A stretch of 64,000 nt of DNA, from contig JAFRUO010000023.1 in assembly GCA_017438845.1 (NCBI GenBank), positions 20,381 through 84,380 on the forward strand. Reading direction: 5' to 3'. This DNA is from Clostridia bacterium (GTDB lineage Bacteria; Bacillota; Clostridia; Oscillospirales; Acutalibacteraceae). The notes beneath the pieces were generated by a model. The model saw only the letters and a program-made list of their open reading frames with translations. It made no database searches and was not told the origin of the DNA. Each line of letters starts with the position of its first letter. The stretch's first letter is position 1. The translations under genes and the position numbers were made by a program. Below, one piece after another: positions 16,453 to 25,429 of the stretch.

Positions 16453-16474
16453 AAGGTGAACGGCAATTCACCTT
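16453..16474 (+). promoter_or_regulatory. Inverted repeat at the transcription start, candidate operator
   Basis: AAGGTGAA and TTCACCTT form a perfect 8-bp inverted repeat over 6 nt, beginning one base after the -10 box. Placed across the expected start site (about 16458), it suits a repressor site better than a complete RNA hairpin. Confidence 0.5.
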
Positions 16475-16510
16475 TTGACTTGCAAAAAAAATTCACGGAG
16501 GAATAAAACT

Positions 16511-17992
16511 ATGGACACAAGATTCGCAATCTCAGAGTACCATGACGCGAAAGCCATCAACAGAGAGCTTGATGAGCTTATCAAAAAGCCGATTTACTCA
16601 ATTAAGCCTGATGTTCTCAAAAACTATGAAGAAGAATATTACGGCAAAAAGTGCGTAAAATCAAAGGCTATGATCGATGAGGCAAAGGCTATCATCCCCG
16701 GCGGCGTTCAGCACAACCTCGCATTTAACTATCCCTTCCCGCTTGTTTTCACAAAGGCGGACGGCGCATATCTTTACGACATCGACGGCAACAAATATTT
16801 TGACTTCCTTCAGGCAGGCGGCCCGACAGTTCTCGGCTCAAACCCCAAGGTAGTCCGTGAGCAGGTAATCGACCTTCTTAACACCTGCGGACCTTCAACA
16901 GGTCTTTTCCACGAGTTTGAGTACAAGCTTGCCAAGAAGATTTCAGACTCTGTTGAAACAGTCGATATGTTCCGTATGCAGGGCTCGGGCACCGAGGCTT
17001 GTATGACAGCTGTCCGTGTTGCACGTCTTGCAACCGGCAAGAAGAACATTCTTAAAATGGGCGGCGCATATCACGGCTGGTCCGATCAGCTCGGTTACGG
17101 TATCCGTGTTCCCGGCTCTAAGTTCACACAGGCAAGCGGCGTTCCGCTTTACATCTTTAAGCACACCCAGGAGTTCTTCCCCGGCGACCTTGAGGACCTT
17201 GAGAGAAAGCTCTGGCTCAACCAGTTCAGAGGCGGCACTGCTGCCGTATTCATCGAGCCCGTCGGTCCCGAGAGCGGTTCAACTCCCGTTGACTTTGACT
17301 TTAACAAGGGCGTTGAGCGTCTTTGCCGTAAGTACGGCGCACTGCTTGTATTCGATGAGGTTGTTACAGGCTTCAGAATCGGCATGGCAGGCGCACAGGG
17401 CTTCTTCGGCGTATCTCCCGACCTCACCATCTTCGGTAAGGTTATCGCAGGCGGATATCCGGGCGCAGGCGGCTTAGGCGGCAAGAAGGAATATATGAAA
17501 TACCTCGGCGCAGGTCTTGACGCTACAGGCGAAAAGATTAAGAAGGCGTTCACCGGCGGTACAATGACAGCCAACCCGCTTTCATGCTGTGCAGGTTACT
17601 TCACTCTTGAAGAAATCGACAAGACAAACGCTTGCCAGAAGGCAGGCCAGATGGGCGACAGACTTACAGCAGGTCTTAAAGAGCTTGTTGCTAAGCACGG
17701 TCTTCCGTTCGTTGCTTGGAACGAAGGTTCAATCTGCCACCTTGAAACAGTCGGCACTCTTCACTTCTCAATCAACTGGAAAAAGCCCTGGACAATTCCG
17801 GGCGTTCTTGACGCAACCTCAGTCAGAAAGAAAGAGATGCAGCACATGGGCGCTGCTTATATGGCAGAGGGACTTGTTACACTTGCAGGTTCACGTCTTT
17901 ACACTTCTGCTGCTTATACTCCCAAGATGATCGACAACGCTCTTGCTTGCTTCGACAAGGTTCTTGCAAACGTAGCAGTTAAGGCTGACTGA
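16511..17992 (+). CDS. Class III (GSA-aminomutase-like) PLP aminotransferase 1
   Basis: 493 residues from the ATG at 16511, set by GGAGG at 16497-16501; an upstream in-frame TTG at 16475 has no ribosome site. The fold is class III aminotransferase: GSGTEACMTAVRVAR cofactor-phosphate loop, YHGW, IFEPV-like segment (FIEPVGPESG), DEVVTGFR and the PLP lysine in FGKVIAGGYPG (K310). An N-terminal extension of about 50 residues goes beyond the usual 430. The strong promoter with a putative operator suggests a well-expressed, regulated gene. The class II aldolase follows after a hairpin. The amino acceptor is unknown; it is not an obvious haem-pathway enzyme, as no haem genes are near. Confidence 0.85.
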   Translation: MDTRFAISEYHDAKAINRELDELIKKPIYSIKPDVLKNYEEEYYGKKCVKSKAMIDEAKAIIPGGVQHNLAFNYPFPLVFTKADGAYLYDIDGNKYFDFLQAGGPTVLGSNPKVVREQVIDLLNTCGPSTGLFHEFEYKLAKKISDSVETVDMFRMQGSGTEACMTAVRVARLATGKKNILKMGGAYHGWSDQLGYGIRVPGSKFTQASGVPLYIFKHTQEFFPGDLEDLERKLWLNQFRGGTAAVFIEPVGPESGSTPVDFDFNKGVERLCRKYGALLVFDEVVTGFRIGMAGAQGFFGVSPDLTIFGKVIAGGYPGAGGLGGKKEYMKYLGAGLDATGEKIKKAFTGGTMTANPLSCCAGYFTLEEIDKTNACQKAGQMGDRLTAGLKELVAKHGLPFVAWNEGSICHLETVGTLHFSINWKKPWTIPGVLDATSVRKKEMQHMGAAYMAEGLVTLAGSRLYTSAAYTPKMIDNALACFDKVLANVAVKAD

Positions 17993-18003
17993 TTTTAAAC
18001 CTA

Positions 18004-18037
18004 CGGGCGGGCGGCTCTCCGTCTGCCCGATATTTTT
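18004..18037 (+). terminator. Intercistronic hairpin, partial terminator or processing site
   Basis: CGGGCGGGCGG pairs with CCGTCTGCCCG (11 bp, two G-T pairs) over a 4-nt loop, followed by ATATTTTT. It lies between the aminotransferase stop and the aldolase ribosome site, so it could lower aldolase expression relative to the first gene. Confidence 0.6.
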
Positions 18038-18051
18038 AAGGAGAAAATAAT

Positions 18052-19275
18052 ATGGATATATTAGAAGCAAAGGAACTGGTCATCAGAGCCGGTAAGGAGC
18101 TTCTCAAGGCGGGCATTATCGTCCGTACATGGGGAAACATTTCCTGCCGTATTTCGGACACCCAGTTTGTAATTACTCCTTCAGGTCTTGCTTATGAGGA
18201 CCTTACCCCCGAGCAGATAGTCCTTGTTAATATTGAGGACTGCAGCTATGAGGGCGACATTAAGCCCTCAAGCGAAAAGGGAATCCATGCGGCGGCGTAT
18301 AAGCTTCGTCCAGACGCAAATTTCGTAATTCATACTCATCAGATGCAGGCGTCCGTTATAGGTGCGCTCGGCTTTGATATTAACTACGTTGCGCCCAAGA
18401 GTGCCGAGATCGTCGGCAAGGACGTACCGCTTGCTTCCTACGGACTTCCCGGCACGGGCAAGCTTCGTGAGGGCGTTATCGCCGCTATAAAGAGAACGGA
18501 CTCAAAGGCTATACTTATGGCTCACCACGGTGCGCTCTGCGTAGGCGCAGACTATGACGAGGCGTTCAAGGTTGCAACAGAGCTTGAGTTAATCTGCGAG
18601 GACTGCCTTAAGAGAAAGTACAACGACCTTACCGGTAAGGTTGCCGAAACCGTAGGCGAAATTGCTGACTTTATCGGCGACAAGCTGGCTTCTGCCAAGA
18701 CCGCAAGCTGTCCGAAGGTTGACGTTTGCGACAGCGAAAGAGACGGTAGCGTTCTCAACATCAGCTCAGTTGACGGCGACGGCAAGATAGTCAGAATCGA
18801 CATCAAGACCGGCGAGCTTGTTGCAGGCGACTGCTATCCCAACAGCGCAGAGCTTCACAGGGCTATTTACAAAAAGCGTGAGGATATTAACTACATTAAG
18901 CACAACACCTCTCCCGAGGTTATGGCAATGTCACGCAAGGGCAAGAAGATGAAGCCGTTACTTGACGACTTTGCTCAGCTTGTCGGCGTTACGGTTAAGC
19001 ACGCCTTCTACAACCCCAACAACACCCTCAAAACCTCAAAGAAGGTTGCGAAGGCACTCAAGGGCAGAAACGCAGTGCTTCTTGACGGCAACGGAGCTCT
19101 TTGCGTTGCAGGCAGCGAATACGACGCAGTTGCGGTTGATATGGTTATGGAGAAGGGCTGTAAGACTCAGGTCGGCGCAGACCTCTTCGGCACAGGCAAG
19201 CCGATTAACCCGATTGAAACGCACCTTATGAGATTTATTTATCTTAAAAAGTATTCCAAGAAGGCTTCAAAATAA
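18052..19275 (+). CDS. Tandem class II aldolase/adducin-like protein, second domain degenerate
   Basis: 407 residues made of two class II aldolase (FucA/AraD-type) domains. Domain 1 (about 1-200) has the substrate loop GNIS, the acid SSE, and the zinc ligands H94, H96 (IHTHQ) and H158/H159 (AHHGALC), so it should be a zinc aldolase or epimerase acting on a sugar phosphate. Domain 2 (about 235-400) keeps the framework but has KHNTS in place of HTH and DGNGALC in place of HHGALC, losing the zinc site. It probably plays a structural or regulatory part. It is co-oriented with aminotransferase 1 and ends at a strong terminator. Confidence 0.83.
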   Translation: MDILEAKELVIRAGKELLKAGIIVRTWGNISCRISDTQFVITPSGLAYEDLTPEQIVLVNIEDCSYEGDIKPSSEKGIHAAAYKLRPDANFVIHTHQMQASVIGALGFDINYVAPKSAEIVGKDVPLASYGLPGTGKLREGVIAAIKRTDSKAILMAHHGALCVGADYDEAFKVATELELICEDCLKRKYNDLTGKVAETVGEIADFIGDKLASAKTASCPKVDVCDSERDGSVLNISSVDGDGKIVRIDIKTGELVAGDCYPNSAELHRAIYKKREDINYIKHNTSPEVMAMSRKGKKMKPLLDDFAQLVGVTVKHAFYNPNNTLKTSKKVAKALKGRNAVLLDGNGALCVAGSEYDAVAVDMVMEKGCKTQVGADLFGTGKPINPIETHLMRFIYLKKYSKKASK

Positions 19276-19288
19276 TAGCATTAATTAA

Positions 19289-19318
19289 AAGCACCCGACT
19301 TTAAGGTCGGGTGCTTTG
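19289..19318. terminator. Bidirectional terminator between convergent genes
   Basis: AAGCACCCGAC pairs with GTCGGGTGCTT (19289-19299 with 19306-19316). It serves the aldolase gene on plus and the cohesin-dockerin gene on minus. The core CACCCGAC/GTCGGGTG recurs at 20543 and 55836. Confidence 0.85.
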
Positions 19319-19335
19319 CTGTGTCTTGTTGTTTG

Positions 19336-20352
19336 TTAATTAATTCCGTTCATAGTCTTGTCAATATAGAACATATCGAAGGCGTCAACGGCTGTGTCCG
19401 AATTAAAGTCAGCCGACTGACTGAAATAAGCGTTGCCGTCGGGCTCGGTGCCGTAGGCAATATTGAGTTTAACCGCCGAGTAGTCCTCAATTGTGCACTG
19501 ACCGTCGCCGTTTACGTCGCCCTTGACTATGAGGGTATATTCCGAATAAACCGCGCCCTTGCCGTCCTTGACGGTTACGGTGTCGCCCGTGCCGTTGCCG
19601 CTTGAAAGAAAGCTTCCGTTTTTAACAGTGAAGTAGCCCGAAAGCGAGCCGACCGACGGCGAGGAGGGGACAATGGATAAAAGTCTGTTAATCTCGTCGA
19701 TTTCAACCGAGTCGCCCTTGCTGATATAAGGCGCCGTTGCGGAAATGTTTACCGAAACGGTAGTGCCCGACAGGGTAACGTTTTCAACAACCTCGGCAAG
19801 CGAATCCGTTACAGCCGTGCCGCTTGAATTTTTTCCGAAGTAAAGCATGCCCTCGGGGGAAGCGGATTTCTTAAGCGATTTGGGGTTACAGAAAACATAG
19901 CTTGAGCCGCTGACATCTGCCTTGGCGGTAAGAGCGAAGCGGAGCACCGCCGTGTCGGAATATTTTGAGAGTGCAGCGTCCTTCCTTGCAACATAGACAA
20001 AGCCGACCGCACCGTATTTTTCCTGAGAAAGCCCCGAGTTTGCAAACAGACGGGTGTATTCGGATGATGAGGAGTCGACCGTGACCGCCCCGTCAATAAG
20101 CGCGGAAGCGCTGCTTAGCGTAAACTTTGAAGCGTCGTAATATACCGGTATGCCGACGGTGCTTGCGTAAAAGTCGGTTGTAATTTTTACGGTGAAGGTT
20201 ACCGTGCCGCCGGGCGCAACCTCCGTCTTGTCTGCGGCAAGCTTAACGGTTGCCCTGTCGCTGTTCGAAGCGGCAAAAAGCCCTACGGTAAGCGCGCCGA
20301 CCGCAATTACAAGAGCAAGTATTAAAGTTAAAGCCTTTTTGGAAAGTTTCAT
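19336..20352 (-). CDS. Secreted cohesin-dockerin protein
   Basis: 338 residues on the minus strand. Signal peptide (KKALTLILALVIAVGALTVG), then a cohesin-like domain (about 33-205) with DKTEVAPGGTVTFTVKI and IPVYYDASKF, a linker module (about 210-270) and a dockerin: GDVNGDGQCTIEDYSAVK and a second complete loop DFNSDTAVDAFDMFYIDK. Unlike its paralogue at 12799 both calcium loops look intact. The module before the dockerin ends TGDTVTVKDGKG...YTLIVKGDVNGDG, the same pattern as in the other two dockerin proteins here. A scaffold-like or adaptor role is likely; partners are unproven. Confidence 0.82.
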   Translation of the reverse strand: MKLSKKALTLILALVIAVGALTVGLFAASNSDRATVKLAADKTEVAPGGTVTFTVKITTDFYASTVGIPVYYDASKFTLSSASALIDGAVTVDSSSSEYTRLFANSGLSQEKYGAVGFVYVARKDAALSKYSDTAVLRFALTAKADVSGSSYVFCNPKSLKKSASPEGMLYFGKNSSGTAVTDSLAEVVENVTLSGTTVSVNISATAPYISKGDSVEIDEINRLLSIVPSSPSVGSLSGYFTVKNGSFLSSGNGTGDTVTVKDGKGAVYSEYTLIVKGDVNGDGQCTIEDYSAVKLNIAYGTEPDGNAYFSQSADFNSDTAVDAFDMFYIDKTMNGIN

Positions 20353-20392
20353 TTTATCTACCTTTTTATTGTTTGTCGTTTTCAGCGTATCT

Positions 20393-20398
20393 ATTGTA
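20393..20398 (-). promoter_or_regulatory. Extended -10 box for the minus-strand cohesin-dockerin gene
   Basis: Read on minus: TGCTACAAT, an extended -10 (TGnTACAAT), about 45 nt before the start codon; the -35 match is poor. Confidence 0.4.
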
Positions 20399-20532
20399 GC
20401 ATATTAAAGACCTTTTGAAAAGGAAAATTTACAATTTTTAAAAATATGTCAAAAACAAGACTTGCAACGAATGACAACGCCGTGTGTTCAATTTATGCTT
20501 CGTACTCACCGCAGGCGACGGCGACCTTCAAA

Positions 20533-20566
20533 CGAAACAAAACACCCGACCTTGACAGTCGGGTGA
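20533..20566 (-). terminator. Intrinsic terminator of the 590-residue membrane protein gene
   Basis: On minus: CACCCGAC, a 7-nt loop, GTCGGGTG, then TTTTGTTT. Confidence 0.8.
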
Positions 20567-20583
20567 GTTGATTAACTTAAAGT

Positions 20584-22356
20584 TTATTTGAGCGAAGCGG
20601 CTTCGATTATATCTCCCTTTGCGTCTTCGGCGACGGTGAGGGTTACGCTGTCGCCTACGTTGAGAATAACGACCTTTTCCGCATTGGCTACGCCGAGCTT
20701 GTAGAAGGCTTCGGAGGAGTCAAGCTTGAGGTAGAAATAGGTTTCGCCGCCGGTTACAACCGAACGGATTTCGTTTATTTTACCGCTTATTTCTTTAACG
20801 GAGCTTTGCTGCGCCGCTTCCTCGTTCATGGAGTCAATGTCGATTTCAACGTTTACACCGCTTCCCTTCAGCTCTTTTGCATAGTCCTCGGTGCACTGGC
20901 TGAGGGTGGCTCCGATGCCGACTATTGTCGACTGCTTGACATTGACCATCGCGTACATTTTAACAAGCTCGCTCGAATCCTTGAGCGCAACGAAATAGGT
21001 AGGCTCGCCGCTGATGTTGAGAAGCAACGGGAAGGTGGCGTTGTAGCTGTACTGCTGAACCTTACCTTCGGCAGAGGTCATCGCCTTGTTTTCAAGCGCG
21101 CCCGAAATCGGGTAATACTTGGTTTCCTTTGTCCTCTGGTTAAGAAGCACGAAGCCGATAATCGACTCGTCCGAGCTTATTGAGGTTACGCCCGTATACA
21201 TATATACGTCGTCGTTGAGGGCGAGGTAGTTGTATCCGGAGCTGGTGATTTTAACGCCTTCCTGACCGATTATTGAGTTGATAAAGCCGCCGTTGAGCTT
21301 GCCGTAATAGTTGTACTGCTCGTCAAGAATTGAAGCGGAGTAAACCCTGTCAATCCACTGCCATTCCTCGTCCGTGACAAACTCCTCGGTGGGAAGCTTT
21401 GTCTTGCCGTCAAGGCTTGTTGAAACAATCTGACAGCTTCCGTCAATTGCGTTTACAACAATTGCGCCGATAACGTCCGTTCCGCCGAAAAGACCGATTT
21501 TCTTGTCGAGAACCGGTACTATCCAGAAGGGCTTGCCCTCCTCGTCAATTTCAAAGCTCGGCTCGTCGAAAATATAGGTCGGGTACCTGAAACGCAGATG
21601 TCTTAAAACGTACCTGTTAAGGTATTCCGCAGGGGAATATTTCATGCCGCTTTCAAGTCTTACAATTTCGCTCTTCTGCGTTGTCATATCGACGATAATG
21701 TACGCAGGAAGACCCTCTCCCGTGTTCTTGAACCATTTAAAGACGTCGCCGTAGGCAAGGGAGTAAACTCTTACGGGGGTGTTTTTGTAGTTAATCTGAG
21801 TTGAATAGTTTGAAACCACGAACTGCGAAACCATGTCGGAAAGGTCGCCGAGCGTTCTTACCGCAAGGCTGTTTGCCGACGAGGAGTCGAGGGTGGGAAC
21901 GCTTGAAAAGTCGATTTCCGCAACGTCTGCGGAGAAGTCGCCGTCCTCAACGGTAATAAGGTGAGAGTAGGAGTTTGCCCTGAAAACCTGCACGCCCGCA
22001 ATATAGCCGATTAAGGCGACAACTGCCAGCACGCCGATTATAATACCGGGGATCCTTGCTCTTTTCTTGATATAGGGGGTGTATTCGGGGTGCGTAGCAA
22101 CCTTTGAGGTAAAGGCTGTAAGCGCAAGGTAAATCAGACAAACCAGCCCGACATACATATAAAGCTCAATTGATTTCGGGTTGAGCGCGGGAATCATTAC
22201 ATAATACGCAATTGCGCCGAAAACAACGGTCAGCAGAATATTCACAATGATTTTCCTTGCCGCATTTCTCGGAGGAATGTATACCTCCTTGACGGCTTCC
22301 TCGTCGCCCTCGGATTTTTTCCTGCCCTTTTTGAAGTCAACATTGATAGGGTCCAT
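20584..22356 (-). CDS. Membrane-anchored protein with large extracytoplasmic domain, unknown function
   Basis: 590 residues. A charged cytoplasmic head (1-35) is followed by three hydrophobic spans (about 36-54, 65-84, 102-122) and some 460 residues that should lie outside the membrane. That outer part is beta-rich with an acidic, repeated pattern of strands and a C-terminal beta-barrel-like segment (about 500-590). I know similar clostridial proteins only as uncharacterised. The gene lies 63 nt downstream of fabG on the same strand and ends at a terminator. GGAG precedes its ATG. No enzymatic motif is visible; a surface or envelope maintenance role is a guess. Confidence 0.7.
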   Translation of the reverse strand: MDPINVDFKKGRKKSEGDEEAVKEVYIPPRNAARKIIVNILLTVVFGAIAYYVMIPALNPKSIELYMYVGLVCLIYLALTAFTSKVATHPEYTPYIKKRARIPGIIIGVLAVVALIGYIAGVQVFRANSYSHLITVEDGDFSADVAEIDFSSVPTLDSSSANSLAVRTLGDLSDMVSQFVVSNYSTQINYKNTPVRVYSLAYGDVFKWFKNTGEGLPAYIIVDMTTQKSEIVRLESGMKYSPAEYLNRYVLRHLRFRYPTYIFDEPSFEIDEEGKPFWIVPVLDKKIGLFGGTDVIGAIVVNAIDGSCQIVSTSLDGKTKLPTEEFVTDEEWQWIDRVYSASILDEQYNYYGKLNGGFINSIIGQEGVKITSSGYNYLALNDDVYMYTGVTSISSDESIIGFVLLNQRTKETKYYPISGALENKAMTSAEGKVQQYSYNATFPLLLNISGEPTYFVALKDSSELVKMYAMVNVKQSTIVGIGATLSQCTEDYAKELKGSGVNVEIDIDSMNEEAAQQSSVKEISGKINEIRSVVTGGETYFYLKLDSSEAFYKLGVANAEKVVILNVGDSVTLTVAEDAKGDIIEAASLK

Positions 22357-22419
22357 TATAACAACTCCTTTACGGTTGATGTATTTAGTATATCCTATTT
22401 ACCCGGTTAATGCAAGCGC

Positions 22420-23142
22420 TCAGATGACAATACCGCCGTTTACCGCAAGCACCTGCCCCGTAATATATGAGGCGCCCTCCGAAGAAAGGAAGGCGACTGC
22501 GTCCGCAACGTCCTGCGGCGTGCCGAGCCTGCCGAGCGGTATTTCCTGCCGCAGCTGTTCAAGCTCCGCCTGCGAAAAACCGGAGAGCATATCCGTGCTT
22601 ATAACGCCCGGGGCTACGGCGTTTACGGTAATCCCCGACGGCGCAAGCTCCTTTGCAAGAGCCTTCGTAAGCCCGATAACTCCCGCCTTGGCGGCAGAAT
22701 AGTGCACCTCGCAGGAAGCGCCCGTCTGCCCCCACATGGAACTGACGTTAATTATTTTTCCCTCTTTTTTTCTTACCATTTCGGGAATAACCGCACGGCA
22801 CATATTGAACACGCCCGTAAGGTTTGTGCCGAGCATATGATTCCAATCGCTGTCGGTAATGTCCGTAAAAAGCTTTTGCTGAGCAATGCCTGCATTACAA
22901 ACCAGCAGGTCGATTCTTCCGAAATCCTCTTTAATTTTTTTGGTGGTGAGGTTGACCGCCTCGGGGTCTGACACATCGCAGCAGTAGCAACGGCTGTCGT
23001 TTTTAAGCTCCGCCGCAAGGCTCTGTGCGGCTTCCCCTTCTTTTTTGTAAATAAGCGCCGTCTGCCAGCCGTCGGCGTCAAGCCTTCGGGCAACGGCTTT
23101 TCCGATGCCTCTCGACGCACCGGTTATAACAGCAAGCTTCAA
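22420..23142 (-). CDS. fabG: FabG-like short-chain dehydrogenase/reductase
   Basis: 240 residues with all classic SDR marks: TGASRGIG cofactor loop, CNAG, catalytic S135, Y148 and K152 (YSAAK), and the closing GQVLAVNGG of beta-ketoacyl-ACP reductases. It would reduce 3-ketoacyl-ACP with NADPH in fatty acid elongation. It is isolated from other fab genes, so a specialised reductase for a neighbouring pathway is possible; it is divergent from the SCP2/aminotransferase/transketolase operon and shares the same 218-bp control region. The family call is firm, the substrate less so. Confidence 0.85.
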   Translation of the reverse strand: MKLAVITGASRGIGKAVARRLDADGWQTALIYKKEGEAAQSLAAELKNDSRCYCCDVSDPEAVNLTTKKIKEDFGRIDLLVCNAGIAQQKLFTDITDSDWNHMLGTNLTGVFNMCRAVIPEMVRKKEGKIINVSSMWGQTGASCEVHYSAAKAGVIGLTKALAKELAPSGITVNAVAPGVISTDMLSGFSQAELEQLRQEIPLGRLGTPQDVADAVAFLSSEGASYITGQVLAVNGGIVI

Positions 23143-23278
23143 AAAATCACCGCCTCTTTTAAGCTACGGATATTCTACCATAAACCGAAGAAAAAATACA
23201 GAGAAATATTTAAAAAATATGCGCATGCTTTTTAGTTGATTTTTAATAATATTTTTTTAAAAACAGGCGGATGATTTG

Positions 23279-23307
23279 TTGACTTTATATGATATTTTTG
23301 ATATTAT
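23279..23307 (+). promoter_or_regulatory. Promoter of the SCP2-aminotransferase-transketolase operon
   Basis: TTGACT at 23279-23284 and TATTAT at 23302-23307 with a 17-nt spacer, followed by AAGGAGG at 23347-23353 and the GTG start. On the opposite strand a TGGTAGAAT extended -10 (23172-23180) may serve fabG. Confidence 0.6.
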
Positions 23308-23360
23308 TAATTTGGCATAACCAAACGCGTTTATCGTATCACAATTAAGGAGGAATTATC

Positions 23361-24122
23361 GTGACTGACCAAAAAACGATGGCATACCTCAATATGTATG
23401 CCGTACTCGGTACGCTTGAAAACCTGTGCGAGCTTGATTCCGAGTCAGTTAAAATTATTTCGGGGCTCAAAAAGCCGATTTCGCTTTGCTTTGATGTAAA
23501 GGACGGCCCTGCAGCAACGCTCACCTTTTCTTCAAGGGGCTGCAGAATGGAGGACGGTGTAAGAGAATGCGACATCAAAATCCCCGTTTCATCCTGCGAA
23601 AAGTTTAACCAAATCATCGACGGAACGGTAACCCCCGTACCCTCAAAGGGCTTTGCAAAAATAGGCTTCCTTTTAAAAACCTTTACCGCCCTTACCGACA
23701 GGCTTTCGGCGCTTATGAGGCCGTCGGAGGAGGACCTTAAGGACAGAGCCTTCTTTGAGCTTTCGACAACGCTCACGTTTTACACAATCGCCGTAGCGCT
23801 CGCCCAGATAGGCAACCGTGACGAAATCGGAAAGCACAGCGCCTCGTATATGGTGGACGGCGATATTCATTTCGGTATCGGCGACAGCATTGCCGCAACT
23901 CTCAGGGTTAAGGACCACCACCTTGTAACCATCAAAAAGGCTCCCGAAAAGCCGAGGGCAATTATGAAATTTAAGGACCTTGACCTTGCCGCCGCACTCT
24001 TTAACGGCACCGCAAACGCCCTCGAATGCGTATGCAACGGCTCAATTGAAATTCACGGCATGGCTTCCATGATAGACAACATGAACAGGCTTCTCGACAG
24101 AGTTGCTCTTTATTTAGGCTGA
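23361..24122 (+). CDS. SCP2-like (sterol-carrier-fold) protein 1
   Basis: 253 residues, GTG start with an ideal ribosome site. The C-terminal third, with strands followed by KFKDLDLAAALFNGTANALECVCNGSIEIHG, has the SCP2 layout: a strand, a helix and a loop lining a hydrophobic tunnel, ending in a GSIEIHG-type phrase. Such domains bind lipids or acyl-CoA; here no catalytic residues are seen. It is the first gene of a compact operon and is partnered by a second, diverged SCP2-like gene at the operon's end. Assignment is by pattern, so moderate. Confidence 0.65.
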   Translation: MTDQKTMAYLNMYAVLGTLENLCELDSESVKIISGLKKPISLCFDVKDGPAATLTFSSRGCRMEDGVRECDIKIPVSSCEKFNQIIDGTVTPVPSKGFAKIGFLLKTFTALTDRLSALMRPSEEDLKDRAFFELSTTLTFYTIAVALAQIGNRDEIGKHSASYMVDGDIHFGIGDSIAATLRVKDHHLVTIKKAPEKPRAIMKFKDLDLAAALFNGTANALECVCNGSIEIHGMASMIDNMNRLLDRVALYLG

Positions 24123-24135
24123 GGAGGGAAAGACT

Positions 24136-25401
24136 ATGAGTAAATATCCTGTTTACAATCATGAAAAGGGCAGAGAGTGCTTTGACAGAGCATTAAAGGT
24201 TATCCCTGCCGGTATCTACGGTCATTTAGGCCCCTCCGAGGGACTTTGGATTCCGATTGAGAAATGGCCCTTCTACTCCGAAAAGGCTCAGGGCTCATAT
24301 TTCTGGGACCTTGACGGAAACAAATATATCGACTATATGTGCGCCTACGGACCAAACGTGCTCGGCTACAACGACCCCGACGTTGACAAGGCGGCAATGA
24401 AGCAGCTCAAGCTCGGCAACTGCACAACCGCACCGTCAAAGGTAATGGTTGAATGCGCCGAGAAACTCGTTGACACCGTCGCCTCGGCTGACTGGGCTTT
24501 CTTCTGCAAGAACGGCTCGGACACGACAACGCTTGCGGTAATGACCGCAAGAGCGCACACGCATAAGAGAAAAATCATCTTCTTAAAGGGCTATTATCAC
24601 GGAGATTTCCAGTGGGCTCAAAAAATCGACTACCCCGGCATTCTTCCCGAGGACGTCTGCCACAACCTCGTTGCTCCCTGGTTCGACATTGATGCGCTCC
24701 AGAGACTTTATGACGAGAATGACGGCGACATCGCAGGCCTTATCGCACAGCCCTACGACCACGGCAATTTCTACGACAACGTTCCCGCAAATCAGGAATA
24801 CTGGAAGGGCGTCAGGAAATGGTGCGACGACCACGGCGTAGTTCTTATTTTCGACGACGTTCGCGCCGGCTTCCGTCTTGACATTCAGGGAAGCGACCAC
24901 TATTACGGCATTAAGGCGGACCTTATCTGCTTCTGCAAGGCGCTTGCAAACGGCTATAATATGTCGGCTCTTTGCGGCGGCGAGCATATGAAAAATACGG
25001 TTTCGGGCATGACCTACACGGGCTCGTACTGGATGAGCGCGGTTCCCTTTGCGGCGTGCATAGCCTGTATTGACAAAATGAAGAAGCTCGACATTCCCAC
25101 CATGTTCAGAAAGCTCGGCACCGAGCTTACCGACGGTTTCAAGGCGGCGGCGCAAAACAACGGCTTTGACCTCGTGGTTTCGGGCGAGCCTGCGCTGTTC
25201 TACCTGAGAATTGCGAACGATGACAGCCTTATGCTTCATCAGGAATGGGTTGCGGAGTGCGTTTGCAGAGGACTTTTCCTCGCTTCTCACCACAATCACT
25301 TTATCAACGCTTCGCTTACCGAGGACGACATCAAGCTGTCAATCGACATCGCTGAGGACGCCTTCAACGAGGTAAGAAAGAATCATCCGGAATTAAGATA
25401 A
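24136..25401 (+). CDS. Class III PLP aminotransferase 2 (GSA-aminomutase-like)
   Basis: 421 residues. Class III signatures: NGSDTTTLAVMTARA loop, YYHGDF, the DDVRAGFR segment in place of the usual DEV-GFR, and the PLP lysine in FCKALANGYN (K268). It starts 13 nt after the SCP2 gene and ends 28 nt before the transketolase pair. It differs strongly from aminotransferase 1 at 16511 and is not a recent duplicate. Its partner enzymes, a split transketolase, suggest that an aminated sugar or amino-ketone is made or broken down; no substrate can be assigned. Confidence 0.83.
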   Translation: MSKYPVYNHEKGRECFDRALKVIPAGIYGHLGPSEGLWIPIEKWPFYSEKAQGSYFWDLDGNKYIDYMCAYGPNVLGYNDPDVDKAAMKQLKLGNCTTAPSKVMVECAEKLVDTVASADWAFFCKNGSDTTTLAVMTARAHTHKRKIIFLKGYYHGDFQWAQKIDYPGILPEDVCHNLVAPWFDIDALQRLYDENDGDIAGLIAQPYDHGNFYDNVPANQEYWKGVRKWCDDHGVVLIFDDVRAGFRLDIQGSDHYYGIKADLICFCKALANGYNMSALCGGEHMKNTVSGMTYTGSYWMSAVPFAACIACIDKMKKLDIPTMFRKLGTELTDGFKAAAQNNGFDLVVSGEPALFYLRIANDDSLMLHQEWVAECVCRGLFLASHHNHFINASLTEDDIKLSIDIAEDAFNEVRKNHPELR

Positions 25402-25429
25402 AAAACCACACATAAAGGGAGGATCTTAT

